Shown in pieces: positions 36,735 to 45,263 of a DNA stretch of 64,000 bases (the first letter of the stretch is position 1; each line of letters starts with the position of its first letter). The position numbers and the translations under genes are program-made. The notes below the pieces were generated by a model. That model was given only the letters and a program-made list of their open reading frames with translations. It had not been told where the DNA came from and searched no databases. Source of the DNA: Streptomyces sp. CA-278952 (GTDB lineage Bacteria; Actinomycetota; Actinomycetes; Streptomycetales; Streptomycetaceae); contig NZ_CP112880.1 in assembly GCF_028747205.1 (NCBI RefSeq), positions 2,790,001 to 2,854,000 of the forward strand, written 5' to 3'.

Positions 36735-37337
36735 ATGACTGATCAGCGCCGTCTCGTGCTCGCCTCCGCCTCCCCCGCCCGTCTCGGTCTGCTGCGGCAG
36801 GCCGGATTCGCTCCCGAGGTGATCGTCAGCGGGGTGGACGAGGACGCCCTCGGCGCACCGACCCCCGCCGAGCTGGCGCTCGTCCTGGCCCGGGCCAAGG
36901 CGGCGGCCGTCGCGGGGCGCGCCGAAGCGGCGGGCGCCCTGGTCATCGGCTGTGACTCGGTGCTGGAGCTGGACGGCGAGGCGCTGGGCAAGCCGGCCGA
37001 CGCCGAGGAGGCGACCGCCCGCTGGAAGTCGATGCGCGGCCGGTCGGGCGTCCTGCGGACCGGGCACAGCGTGATCGACACCGCCTCCGGCCGTACGGCC
37101 TCGGCGACGGGGTCCACGGTCGTACGGTTCGGCGAGCCGAGCGACGCCGAGGTCGCCGCCTATGTGGCCTCGGGCGAACCGCTCCACGTCGCGGGGGCGT
37201 TCACCCTGGACGGCCGCTCGGCGCCGTTCGTGGACTCCATCGAGGGCGACCACGGCAATGTCATCGGGCTCTCGCTGCCGCTGCTGCGCCGACTGCTGGG
37301 CGAGCTGGACGTCTCCGTCACGGAGCTGTGGGTCTGA
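36735..37337 (+). CDS. maf: Maf-family nucleotide pyrophosphatase
   Basis: 200 aa. It hydrolyses non-canonical or m5-type nucleoside triphosphates to monophosphates. Motifs: [16 protein letters not shown] at the start, [20 protein letters not shown], and [17 protein letters not shown] near the end. TACGAT (36722-36727) is 7 nt before this ATG, so I start here rather than at the ATG at 36726, which lies inside that box. The stop codon sits in a 24-bp tandem repeat. Confidence 0.88.
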   Translation: MTDQRRLVLASASPARLGLLRQAGFAPEVIVSGVDEDALGAPTPAELALVLARAKAAAVAGRAEAAGALVIGCDSVLELDGEALGKPADAEEATARWKSMRGRSGVLRTGHSVIDTASGRTASATGSTVVRFGEPSDAEVAAYVASGEPLHVAGAFTLDGRSAPFVDSIEGDHGNVIGLSLPLLRRLLGELDVSVTELWV

Positions 37338-37384
37338 TCTGTCCCGGAGCCGTAGGTCTGATCTGTCACGGAGCTGTGGGTCCG
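37319..37384. repeat. 24-bp tandem repeat across two convergent stop codons
   Basis: Units at 37319-37342, 37343-37366 and a partial 37367-37384 share CGGAGCTGTGGGTCTGATC with few changes. The maf stop is in unit 1, and the stop of the leftward membrane gene is at the unit 2/3 junction. Confidence 0.75.
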
Positions 37385-37863
37385 AGACCCGCGGCGGCCC
37401 CGGCGGACGGGCTTCCAGCGGGTGTCCGCGCCGCCGCCGGGCCCGCCCCGTCGCTCACCCCGTCCTCGGCCCGGGTCTCGGGTCCGTATGCCAGCAGGGT
37501 GAGCACCAGCAGGGCCAGCACGAGCATCATGAACGCGAAGGCGCTCCAGCCCACCAGGCCGACGGTGACCGCGCCGAGGACGCCGTGCACGACCGCGCAG
37601 CCGATCAGGGCGAGGCGTCCGAAGCGCCCCGGAGCGCGGTCGCGGGCCCCGGCCAGCAGGGCGATCAGCCCGCACAGGACCAGCAGCAGCCCACCGACGC
37701 CGCCCATCACCCAGGTGCCGGTGGACATGGCGTCCGGGTCCAGGCCGGCGAGCGACATGTTCTGGTTCTCGGCGACCGTGGCCAGGACGGCGTTGATGAG
37801 CACGATGCCCACCGCCTCCCCGAACAGCACGAGCGCGGTCACCAGCGCCACCGGTCTGCGCAT
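37366..37863 (-). CDS. Four-helix integral membrane protein
   Basis: 165 aa with four hydrophobic segments: VALVTALVLFGEAVGIVLINAVL, GGVGGLLLVLCGLIALLAGA, LALIGCAVVHGVLGAVTVGLVGW and FMMLVLALLVLTLLAYG. The tail is Ala/Gly/Pro-rich. GGGGGTGG precedes the ATG at 37863; an in-frame ATG at 37917, with GAAGGA, is also plausible. I recognise no family. It overlaps the repeat shared with the maf 3' end. Confidence 0.7.
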   Translation of the reverse strand: MRRPVALVTALVLFGEAVGIVLINAVLATVAENQNMSLAGLDPDAMSTGTWVMGGVGGLLLVLCGLIALLAGARDRAPGRFGRLALIGCAVVHGVLGAVTVGLVGWSAFAFMMLVLALLVLTLLAYGPETRAEDGVSDGAGPAAARTPAGSPSAGAAAGLGPTAP

Positions 37864-38217
37864 GACCGATCCACCCCCTGTTACCTGCGGTACGTGCGTA
37901 GCGCGGACCCTACTCATGGGTATTCCTTCGGACAAGGGGTCGGACAGGCCCGTACGCCGGGCAAAGAATCCATCGACCGTTCGTAGGGACTCCACAAAGA
38001 AATGCCGTGAGGCGTTGACCCTAAAGACAGAGACCTGCACCACACCGGCTGGTTACTGTGCGGTTGAGGATCGCGGCGTACCGTGGTGCCACAAGGGATT
38101 TCACTACTGGGGCAAGCCTCGGATCACACTCCGTGTGGGCAAGCTCACCAATGGGGACGGGTCGTACAGCCGTGTCGGTAGTCCCTAAACTCAGCTTGTT
38201 TCCAGGAGGGAGTCATC
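37864..38217. promoter_or_regulatory. accA2 upstream region, 354 bp
   Basis: It holds the divergent promoters of the membrane gene and accA2. It is less GC-rich than its surroundings, and it contains CACAC-TCC-GTGTG (about 38124-38136) and two GGGCAAGC copies about 22 bp apart. TAAACT near 38187 may be the accA2 -10 box. No convincing gene is present. Confidence 0.45.
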
Positions 38218-39972
38218 GTGCGCAAGGTGCTCATCGCCAACCGTGGCGAAATCGCTGTCCGCGTTGCTCGGGCGTGCCGGGACGCGGGGATCGCGAGCGT
38301 TGCGGTCTACGCCGAGCCGGACCGGGACGCGCTGCATGTCCGGGCCGCAGACGAGGCGTTCGCCCTGGGCGGTGACACCCCGGCCGCCAGCTATCTGGAC
38401 ATGGCCAAGGTGCTGCAGGCCGCCAAGGACTCGGAGGCGGACGCGATCCACCCCGGGTACGGGTTCCTGTCGGAGAACGCGGAGTTCGCCCAGGCCGTCC
38501 TGGACGCCGGGCTGACCTGGATCGGCCCGCCGCCGCAGGCCATCCGTGACCTGGGCGACAAGGTGGCCGCCCGGCACATCGCCCAGCGCGCGGGGGCCCC
38601 GCTGGTGGCCGGCACCCCGGACCCGGTCTCCGGGTCCGACGAGGTCGTCGCGTTCGCCGAGCAGAACGGACTGCCCATCGCGATCAAGGCCGCCTTCGGC
38701 GGCGGCGGTCGCGGCCTGAAGGTGGCCCGCACCCTGGAGGAGATCCCGGAGCTGTACGACTCCGCGGTCCGCGAGGCCGTCGCGGCGTTCGGCCGGGGCG
38801 AGTGCTTCGTCGAGCGCTACCTCGACAAGCCCCGCCACGTGGAGACCCAGTGCCTGGCCGACCAGCACGGCAACGTGGTCGTCGTCTCCACCCGTGACTG
38901 CTCGCTCCAGCGCCGCCACCAGAAGCTCGTGGAGGAGGCCCCGGCCCCCTTCCTGACGCAGGCGCAGAACGACGAGCTGTACGCGGCGTCCAAGGCGATC
39001 CTGAAGGAGGCCGGCTACGTCGGCGCCGGGACGGTCGAGTTCCTCGTCGGCACCGACGGCACGATCTCCTTCCTGGAGGTCAACACCCGACTCCAGGTCG
39101 AGCACCCCGTCACCGAGGAGGTCACGGGCATCGACCTCGTACGCGAGATGTTCCGCATCGCCGACGGCGAGGAGCTCGGCTACGGCGACCCCGCGCTGCG
39201 CGGTCACTCCTTCGAGTTCCGTATCAACGGTGAGGACCCGGGCCGCGGCTTCCTGCCCGCCCCCGGCACCGTCACCACCTTCGCGCCGCCGACCGGGCCC
39301 GGCGTCCGCCTCGACGCGGGCGTCGAGTCCGGCTCGGTCATCGGCCCGGCCTGGGACTCCCTGCTCGCCAAGCTCATCGTGACCGGCGCGACCCGCGAAC
39401 AGGCGCTCCAGCGCGCCGCCCGCGCGCTCGCCGAGTTCACCGTCGAGGGCATGGCCACCGCCATCCCCTTCCACCGTGCCGTCGTCGCGGACCCCGCCTT
39501 CACGGCGGACCCGTTCACCGTCCACACCCGGTGGATCGAGACCGAGTTCGTCAACGACATCAAGCCCTTCACCGCCCCCGCCGACGGGGACACGGACGAC
39601 GAGGCCGGCCGGGAGACCGTCGTCGTCGAGGTCGGCGGCAAGCGCCTGGAGGTGTCGCTGCCGTCCTCGCTGGGCATGTCGCTGGCCCGCACCGGCCTCG
39701 CCGCCGGCGCGAAGCCCAAGCGCCGCGCCGCGAAGAAGGCCGGCTCGGCCGCCTCGGGCGACAGCCTCGCCTCGCCCATGCAGGGCACCATCGTCAAGAT
39801 CGCGGTGGAGGAGGGCCAGGAGGTCAAGGAGGGCGACCTCGTCGTCGTCCTGGAGGCCATGAAGATGGAGCAGCCGCTCAACGCGCACCGCTCCGGCACC
39901 GTCAAGAGCCTCACCGCCGCCGTCGGCGCCTCCGTCTCCTCCGGCGCCCTGATCTGCGAGATCAAGGACTGA
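38218..39972 (+). CDS. accA2: Acyl-CoA carboxylase alpha subunit (biotin carboxylase/BCCP)
   Basis: 584 aa. The biotin-carboxylase part starts [15 protein letters not shown], followed by ATP-grasp motifs [13 protein letters not shown] and [16 protein letters not shown]. The biotinyl domain is C-terminal, with K549 in EAMKMEQP. It carboxylates biotin for PccB and the AccB-type beta subunits. An Ala/Lys-rich hinge ([16 protein letters not shown]) separates the two parts. AGGAGG precedes the GTG. It is encoded 2 kb from pccB-pccE rather than in one operon. Confidence 0.95.
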   Translation: MRKVLIANRGEIAVRVARACRDAGIASVAVYAEPDRDALHVRAADEAFALGGDTPAASYLDMAKVLQAAKDSEADAIHPGYGFLSENAEFAQAVLDAGLTWIGPPPQAIRDLGDKVAARHIAQRAGAPLVAGTPDPVSGSDEVVAFAEQNGLPIAIKAAFGGGGRGLKVARTLEEIPELYDSAVREAVAAFGRGECFVERYLDKPRHVETQCLADQHGNVVVVSTRDCSLQRRHQKLVEEAPAPFLTQAQNDELYAASKAILKEAGYVGAGTVEFLVGTDGTISFLEVNTRLQVEHPVTEEVTGIDLVREMFRIADGEELGYGDPALRGHSFEFRINGEDPGRGFLPAPGTVTTFAPPTGPGVRLDAGVESGSVIGPAWDSLLAKLIVTGATREQALQRAARALAEFTVEGMATAIPFHRAVVADPAFTADPFTVHTRWIETEFVNDIKPFTAPADGDTDDEAGRETVVVEVGGKRLEVSLPSSLGMSLARTGLAAGAKPKRRAAKKAGSAASGDSLASPMQGTIVKIAVEEGQEVKEGDLVVVLEAMKMEQPLNAHRSGTVKSLTAAVGASVSSGALICEIKD

Positions 39973-39987
39973 CCGCCCGCCGCACCC

Positions 39988-40033
39988 CGAAGGGGCCCGT
40001 CCACGTCGTGATGACGCGGGCCGGGCCCCTTCG
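39988..40033 (+). terminator. accA2 terminator
   Basis: Perfect 12-bp arms (39988-39999 and 40022-40033) around a 22-nt loop. Confidence 0.7.
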
Positions 40034-40061
40034 TCACAGTGGCATCCTGGAACCCACAGAA

Positions 40062-40082
40062 GGTCCGAGGTCCGAGGACCGA
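40062..40082. promoter_or_regulatory. GGTCCGA heptad repeats before the TetR gene
   Basis: GGTCCGA, GGTCCGA and GGACCGA lie head to tail. The last two contain the dyad GGTCC-GA-GGACC. It ends 16 nt before the TetR start codon, a possible autoregulatory site. Confidence 0.4.
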
Positions 40083-40098
40083 GGGAGGGGCGGAAGCC

Positions 40099-40695
40099 AT
40101 GGCAGGGGCGATCCCGATGGAGACGAGCACGGCAGGACCGCCGGTCCGGCCGATGCGCGCGGACGCGCGCCGGAACCACGACCGGCTGGTGGGCGAGGCT
40201 CGCAGATCCTTCGCCGAGCACGGCACGGACGCGTCGCTGGAGGACATCGCCCGGCGGGCGGGGGTGGGCATCGGCACCCTCTACCGGCACTTCCCGAACC
40301 GGGACGCCCTGATGAACGCGGTCTTCCAGGACGCCCTGAGCTCGCTCCTGGACCGCTCCCGGGAGCTGGCGGCGGCGGAAGCCCCCTGCCGGGCGCTGGT
40401 GGACTGGCTGGGTGCGATCGTCACTCATGCGGGTGAGTACCGCGGCCTGGCCCACGGCCTGATGTCGGCCTCGCGCAACGGGACCTCGGCACTCGTCCAG
40501 TGCCATCTGCCGCTCCGGGAGGCGGGCGCGGGGCTGCTGCGCCGGGCCCAGGAGAGCGGGTCGGTGCGGGCCGACGTCTCGATCGACGATCTGCTCCAGC
40601 TCACCAACGCGATCGCGCTGGCGGCCGAGCAGTCGCCCGACGACCCGGAGTTGGCGGAGCGGTTGCTGCGGCTGACCTTGCGGGGCCTGAAGTAG
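40099..40695 (+). CDS. TetR family transcriptional regulator
   Basis: 198 aa. The N-terminal helix-turn-helix is LVGEARRSFAEHGTDASLEDIARRAGVGIGTLYRHFPNRDALMNAVF, and a helical ligand domain follows. A GGGAGGGG site precedes the ATG at 40099. Another ATG at 40117 is possible. It stands alone between accA2 and DeoR, with no divergent partner. The heptad repeats just upstream suggest autoregulation. Target and ligand unknown. Confidence 0.88.
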   Translation: MAGAIPMETSTAGPPVRPMRADARRNHDRLVGEARRSFAEHGTDASLEDIARRAGVGIGTLYRHFPNRDALMNAVFQDALSSLLDRSRELAAAEAPCRALVDWLGAIVTHAGEYRGLAHGLMSASRNGTSALVQCHLPLREAGAGLLRRAQESGSVRADVSIDDLLQLTNAIALAAEQSPDDPELAERLLRLTLRGLK

Positions 40696-40751
40696 CGGGG
40701 CTGAAGTAGCGGGCCCCGCGGCCGGCGTGCTCGGCCGCTGCGCGGGGCTTC

Positions 40752-40823
40752 TCCCCGCCCCGCCCCTTCCCGAACCCGGGGCTCCGCCCCGGACCCCGCT
40801 CCTCAAACGCCGGAGAGGCTGAC
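40752..40823 (-). repeat. 72-bp dispersed intergenic repeat, copy A
   Basis: Read on the minus strand it aligns without gaps to 45092-45163 (plus strand), 64 of 72 positions identical. The shared core is TCCGGCGTTTGAGGA and GGGGCGGAGCCCC. It is a palindromic element of the type often seen between streptomycete genes. Confidence 0.85.
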
Positions 40824-40831
40824 AGGCGGAC

Positions 40832-41794
40832 CTACCGCCGCCGCAGGTCCGCCACCCGGGCCCGCTGCTCGCCCGGCACGTCCGCCAAGGCGGAAGCGCT
40901 GCGGAGCTGCGGCCCGAGACCGCCGTTCTGCGTGCGCCGCTGGCCGGGGAGCGGCATGTCCCGGCGGGGCTGACGCCCCGGTGGGGAGCCGTCCCCGCCG
41001 GACGCGTCCGCGTCCGTGCCGGCCACCGTGATCTCCACGCCCTGGTCCGCCAGGGACTGGAGCTCGGCGGCGGCCCGCTCGTCGTGGAGCGGGGGCTCGT
41101 CCGTCACCAGGCGGGTGATCAGCTCGGTGGGCACCGTCTGGAACATGGTGTCCGAGCCGAGCTTGGTGTGGTCCGCCAGGACGACCACCTCCGCGGCGGC
41201 CTGCACGAGCGCCCGGTCGACGCTGGCCGAGAGCATGTTGGAGGTGGACAGACCACGCTCCGCCGTGAGACCGCTCCCGGAGATGAAGGCCCGGGAGACC
41301 CGCAGCCCATGGAGGGACTGCTCGGCCCCGCTGCCCACCAGCGCGTAGTTGCTCCCGCGCAGGGTGCCGCCGGTCATGACGACTTCGACGCGGTTGGCAT
41401 GGGCCAACGCCTGGGCCACCAGCAGGGAGTTGGTGACGACGGTCAGGCCGGGGACCCGCGCGAGCCGGCGGGCCAGCTCCTGCGTGGTCGTGCCGGCGCC
41501 GACCACGATGGCCTCGCCCTCGCCGACGAGGCCTGCGGCCAGGTCGGCGATGGCAGTCTTCTCCGCGGTGGAGAGATGGGATTTCTGCGGAAAGCCGGAC
41601 TCCCGCGTAAAACCGCCCGGCAAGACCGCACCGCCGTGCCGGCGGTCGAGGAGTCCTTCTGCCTCCAGTGCCCGCACGTCCCGCCGTACGGTCACTTCGG
41701 AGGTCTGGACGACGCGGGCGAGCTCACGGAGCGATACCGCCCCGTTGGCACGCACCATTTCGAGGATCAACTGACGACGTTCTGCAGCGAACAC
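40832..41794 (-). CDS. DeoR family transcriptional regulator
   Basis: 320 aa. The winged helix RRQLILEMVRANGAVSLRELARVVQTSEVTVRRDVRALEAEGLLDRRHGG is followed by the DeoR sugar-phosphate domain (VVGAGTTTQELARRL, VVTNSLLVAQAL, DHTKLGSD). The tail after about residue 255 is Gly/Arg/Pro-rich. Its position beside the nucleoside genes suggests it senses a ribose or deoxyribose phosphate, but this is inference. A dyad ACCTGA-CC-TCAGGT lies just upstream. Confidence 0.9.
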   Translation of the reverse strand: MFAAERRQLILEMVRANGAVSLRELARVVQTSEVTVRRDVRALEAEGLLDRRHGGAVLPGGFTRESGFPQKSHLSTAEKTAIADLAAGLVGEGEAIVVGAGTTTQELARRLARVPGLTVVTNSLLVAQALAHANRVEVVMTGGTLRGSNYALVGSGAEQSLHGLRVSRAFISGSGLTAERGLSTSNMLSASVDRALVQAAAEVVVLADHTKLGSDTMFQTVPTELITRLVTDEPPLHDERAAAELQSLADQGVEITVAGTDADASGGDGSPPGRQPRRDMPLPGQRRTQNGGLGPQLRSASALADVPGEQRARVADLRRR

Positions 41795-41807
41795 GGAACT
41801 GACAGTA

Positions 41808-41821
41808 ACCTGACCTCAGGT
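41808..41821. promoter_or_regulatory. Dyad upstream of the DeoR gene
   Basis: ACCTGA and TCAGGT flank CC, 13 bp before the DeoR start codon. Candidate autoregulatory operator. Confidence 0.45.
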
Positions 41822-41863
41822 GAGTTTTCAGCGGTTTGCGCCGAATAACAGAAGTTGCACTTC

Positions 41864-41897
41864 AAAGGGGCCTCCAAGTGGTATAGGAGGCCCCTTT
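41864..41897 (-). terminator. lpdA terminator
   Basis: Perfect 12-bp stem (41864-41875 with 41886-41897), 10-nt loop, ending in TTT. It lies beyond the stop of leftward lpdA and before the DeoR promoter. Confidence 0.8.
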
Positions 41898-41990
41898 GTT
41901 GTTCGGCGGTGATCGTCAGGCGGTCCCCGCGCCGCCCGGACTGCCGCCCGGATGCGGCGGGATGCCGGAAATGCCGCGCCCGACGGGCCC

Positions 41991-43430
41991 TCAGCCCTCG
42001 CCCGTGAGCTTGCGGGTGTGCAACTGCCGTGCCACTTCGGCGATCGATCCGGACAGGGACGGGTACACGGTGAACGCGTTTGCGATCTGTTCCACCGTCA
42101 GGTTGTTGTCGACCGCGATCGAGATGGGGTGGATCAGCTCGCTGGCGCGCGGCGCGACCACGCAGCCGCCGACCACGATCCCCGTACCGGGGCGGCAGAA
42201 GATCTTGACGAAGCCGTCGCGGATGCCCTGCATCTTGGCGCGCGGATTGCGCAGCAGCGGCAGCTTCACCATCCGGGCCTCGATCTTGCCCGCGTCCACC
42301 TCGGCCTGGCTGTAGCCGACGGTGGCGATCTCCGGGTCGGTGAAGACGTTGGCGGAGACGGCCTTGAGGTTCAGCGGGGCGACCGCGTCGCCCAGGAAGT
42401 GGTACATCGCGATGCGGCCCTGCATCGCGGCGACCGAGGCCAGCGCGAAGATCCCGGTGACGTCACCGGCCGCGTAGACGCCGGGGGCGCTGGTGCGCGA
42501 GACCCGGTCGGTGAGGACGTGTCCGGAGTCCTTGAGCCGTACGCCGGCCTCCTCCAGGCCCATGCCCGCGGTGTTCGGGATGGCGCCGACCGCCATCAGG
42601 CAGTGCGAGCCGGTGATGACCCGGCCGTCGGCGAGCGTCACCTCGACCCGGTCGCCGACGCGCTTGGCGGACTGGGCGCGGGAGCGGGCCATGACGTTCA
42701 TCCCGCGGCGGCGGAAGACGTCCTCCAGGACGGCGGCGGCGTCCGGGTCCTCGCCGGGCAGCACCCGGTCGCGGGAGGAGACGAGGGTGACGCGCGAGCC
42801 GAGCGCCTGGTAGGCCCCGGCGAACTCGGCGCCGGTGACACCGGATCCGACGACGATGAGCTCCTCGGGAAGCTCGTCGAGGTCGTAGACCTGGGTCCAG
42901 TTCAGGATGCGCTCGCCGTCGGGCTGCGCGTCCGGGATCTCCCGGGGGTGGCCGCCGGTCGCTATCAGCACGGCGTCGGCGGTCAGCCGCTCCTCGGTGC
43001 CGTCGGCGGCGGTGACGACGACCTGGCGGGACCCGTCGGTGGCCTGGAGCCCGTCGAGCCGGCCCCGGCCGCGCATCACGCGGGCGCCGGCCCGGGTGAC
43101 GGAGGCGGTGATGTCGTGGGACTGGGCGAGCGCGAGGCGCTTGACCCGGCGGTTGACCTTGCCGAGGTCCACGCCGACGACCCGGGCGGCCTGCTCCACG
43201 TGCGGGGTGTCGTCGGCGACGATGATGCCCAGCTCCTCGTACGAGGAGTCGAAGGTGGTCATCACCTCGGCCGTGGCGATCAGGGTCTTCGAGGGCACGC
43301 AGTCGGTGAGGACCGAGGCCCCGCCGAGACCGTCGCAGTCGACGACGGTCACCTCCGCACCGAGCTGGGCGCCCACCAGGGCTGCCTCGTAGCCGCCGGG
43401 GCCGCCGCCGATGATCACGATCCGGGTCAC
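41991..43430 (-). CDS. lpdA: LpdA-type NAD(P)H:quinone oxidoreductase
   Basis: 479 aa. FAD fold VIIGGGPGGYEAALVGAQLGAEVTVVD, NAD fold LIVVGSGVTGAEFAG, second FAD motif APGVYAAGDVTG, and a C-terminal dimerisation domain. The redox-active disulfide of lipoamide dehydrogenases is broken: Ser39 replaces the first Cys of the CxxxxC pair and only Cys44 remains (GGASVLTDCVPSK). This matches M. tuberculosis LpdA, a quinone reductase without lipoamide activity. GTG start at 43430 with a weak GAGGCGGA. Confidence 0.87.
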   Translation of the reverse strand: MTRIVIIGGGPGGYEAALVGAQLGAEVTVVDCDGLGGASVLTDCVPSKTLIATAEVMTTFDSSYEELGIIVADDTPHVEQAARVVGVDLGKVNRRVKRLALAQSHDITASVTRAGARVMRGRGRLDGLQATDGSRQVVVTAADGTEERLTADAVLIATGGHPREIPDAQPDGERILNWTQVYDLDELPEELIVVGSGVTGAEFAGAYQALGSRVTLVSSRDRVLPGEDPDAAAVLEDVFRRRGMNVMARSRAQSAKRVGDRVEVTLADGRVITGSHCLMAVGAIPNTAGMGLEEAGVRLKDSGHVLTDRVSRTSAPGVYAAGDVTGIFALASVAAMQGRIAMYHFLGDAVAPLNLKAVSANVFTDPEIATVGYSQAEVDAGKIEARMVKLPLLRNPRAKMQGIRDGFVKIFCRPGTGIVVGGCVVAPRASELIHPISIAVDNNLTVEQIANAFTVYPSLSGSIAEVARQLHTRKLTGEG

Positions 43431-43704
43431 GAAAAGTCCGCCTCGCGTTGGGTTACCCCGCGGCCGCCCTGCCGCCCCGGCCGGGGGTCCGGGGGATCGC
43501 CCCGGGGGAATGCAGTACGTACTCCATTGTCCCGCACGCGCCAAGGTGCTTCGCCCCGGGGCCCTCCATACGGGAAAGAGGGCCTCCGCCGCACGGGAAC
43601 GAGCGGCCCGCACACCCAGGTGGCGCCGCCCCCGCACTCCCCCGACCGGGGCCTTCGTCACAGGAACCGCCGCTCCCGCGCCCACCTCCCGTACCCTCGG
43701 TCCC

Positions 43705-44142
43705 ATGTCGCTCTACGCCGCGTACGCCGGCAACCTCGACGCGCGGCTGATGACCCGCCGCGCTCCGCATTCCCCGATGCGCAGCACCGGCTGGCTCAAC
43801 GGCTGGCGGCTGACCTTCGGCGGGGAGCAGATGGGCTGGGAGGGGGCGCTGGCCACCGTGGTGGAGGCGCCGCGCTCCCAGGTCTTCGTCGCGCTGTACG
43901 ACCTGGCGCCGATGGACGAGGACTCGATGGACCGCTGGGAGGGTGTCGGGCTCGACATCTACCGGCGGATGCGGGTGCGCGTGCACACCCTGGACGGCGA
44001 GGAGCCGGCCTGGATGTACGTGCTGAACGGCTATGAGGGCGGGCTGCCCTCGGCGCGCTACCTCGGCGAGATCGCGGACGCCGCGGAGTCCGCCGGCGCA
44101 CCGCACGACTACGTGATGGAACTGCGCAAGCGCCCCTGCTGA
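43705..44142 (+). CDS. Gamma-glutamylcyclotransferase-fold protein
   Basis: 145 aa. The GGCT fold begins [14 protein letters not shown], related to the YGSN nucleotide-like loop. Conserved acidic positions follow in [13 protein letters not shown]. It may release pyroglutamate from gamma-glutamyl peptides, but the family is broad. It is divergent from lpdA, and I recall the same neighbours in mycobacteria. No Shine-Dalgarno site; TACCCT (43692-43697) is 7 nt before the ATG, so it is probably leaderless. Confidence 0.78.
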   Translation: MSLYAAYAGNLDARLMTRRAPHSPMRSTGWLNGWRLTFGGEQMGWEGALATVVEAPRSQVFVALYDLAPMDEDSMDRWEGVGLDIYRRMRVRVHTLDGEEPAWMYVLNGYEGGLPSARYLGEIADAAESAGAPHDYVMELRKRPC

Positions 44143-44187
44143 CCGGGGCGGACCGGGGCCCGGTCGCGCTGTGTTCGTGCAAAAGCA

Positions 44188-44210
44188 CAAAGACCCGCGG
44201 AGCGTCTTTG
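44188..44210 (+). terminator. Hairpin between the GGCT gene and pnp
   Basis: CAAAGAC (44188-44194) pairs with GTCTTTG (44204-44210) around a 9-nt loop. It probably terminates the upstream gene. Confidence 0.55.
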
Positions 44211-44221
44211 CGCCGGTACAT

Positions 44222-44233
44222 CTACGCGCGTAG
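44222..44233. promoter_or_regulatory. CTACGCGCGTAG operator, pnp promoter
   Basis: A perfect 12-bp palindrome, identical to sites before deoC and add. It covers the expected -35 position of a TACGCT box (44246-44251), which is 7 nt before the pnp GTG. Confidence 0.75.
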
Positions 44234-44258
44234 GGATTCAGCGGTTACGCTCGTCCGC

Positions 44259-45083
44259 GTGAACGCATCTGTTATTCCGGACAACATCCAGAGCGACCCG
44301 CGGGCAGCCGCCGCCGGGGCTGCCGCACGTCTGCGCGAGCTGACCGGCGCCGAGACCCATGACGTCGCCCTGGTCATGGGCTCCGGCTGGGCGCCCGCGG
44401 GCGAGGCACTCGGCGTCCCGGAGGCCGAGTTCCCCGTGACCGACCTGCCCGGCTTCCCGGCGCCCGCCGTCGAGGGCCACGGCGGCACGGTCCGCTCGTA
44501 CAGGATCGGCGAGAAGCGCGCCCTGGTCTTCCTCGGCCGCACGCACTTCTACGAGGGCCGGGGCGTCGCCGCCGTCGCCCACGGGGTCCGTACGGCGGTG
44601 GCCGCGGGCTGCGGGACCGTCATCCTGACGAACGGGTGCGGTGGGCTGCGCGAGGGCATGCGCCCGGGACAGCCGGTCCTGATCAGCGACCACATCAACC
44701 TGACGGCCACTTCCCCGATCATCGGCGCCAACTTCGTCGACCTGACCGACCTGTACTCCCCGCGGCTGCGCGCGCTGTGCAAGGAGATCGACGACACCCT
44801 CGAAGAGGGCGTCTACGTCCAGTTCCCCGGCCCGCACTACGAGACCCCGGCCGAGATCAACATGGTCCGGGTCATGGGCGGCGACCTGGTGGGCATGTCC
44901 ACGGTCCTGGAGGCCATCGCGGCCCGGGAGGCGGGCGCCGAGGTGCTCGGACTCTCCCTCGTCACCAACCTGGCGGCCGGCATGTCCGGAGAGCCCCTCA
45001 ACCACGAGGAGGTCCTCCAGGCCGGCCGCGACTCGGCGACCCGGATGGGCGCGCTGCTGGCCCGGGTGCTCGACCGCGTCTGA
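44259..45083 (+). CDS. Purine nucleoside phosphorylase
   Basis: 274 aa, trimeric-type PNP. It splits purine (deoxy)ribonucleosides with phosphate to base and (deoxy)ribose-1-phosphate. Motifs: [44 protein letters not shown] and the base-binding VTNLAAG. The GTG at 44259 has no ribosome site and a TACGCT box 7 nt upstream, which implies a leaderless message. Its operator is shared with deoC and add. The phosphomutase gene downstream handles its sugar product. Confidence 0.92.
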   Translation: MNASVIPDNIQSDPRAAAAGAAARLRELTGAETHDVALVMGSGWAPAGEALGVPEAEFPVTDLPGFPAPAVEGHGGTVRSYRIGEKRALVFLGRTHFYEGRGVAAVAHGVRTAVAAGCGTVILTNGCGGLREGMRPGQPVLISDHINLTATSPIIGANFVDLTDLYSPRLRALCKEIDDTLEEGVYVQFPGPHYETPAEINMVRVMGGDLVGMSTVLEAIAAREAGAEVLGLSLVTNLAAGMSGEPLNHEEVLQAGRDSATRMGALLARVLDRV

Positions 45084-45091
45084 GCCGCGTG

Positions 45092-45163
45092 CACAGCCCG
45101 TCCGGCGTTTGAGGACCGGGGCCCGGGGCGGAGCCCCGGTTTCGGGAAGGGGCGGGGAGGGGA
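45092..45163 (+). repeat. 72-bp dispersed intergenic repeat, copy B
   Basis: Inverted copy of the element at 40752-40823, with 64 of 72 bases identical. It lies just after the pnp stop, where its palindromic core may act as a terminator. Confidence 0.85.
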
Positions 45164-45263
45164 TCAGCCCGCGCAGCGCACACCCCACCCCACCCCGCCC
45201 GCGCCCCGGACCACCCGCACCCACCCCCGTACCCCTTCCGCACACCCCCGAAAGGCGGCCCCC

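Noticed and set aside
38058..38375. Possible small gene before accA2
   Set aside because: The frame continues into accA2 out of phase, has no ribosome site and no recognisable domain; the region reads better as a leader.
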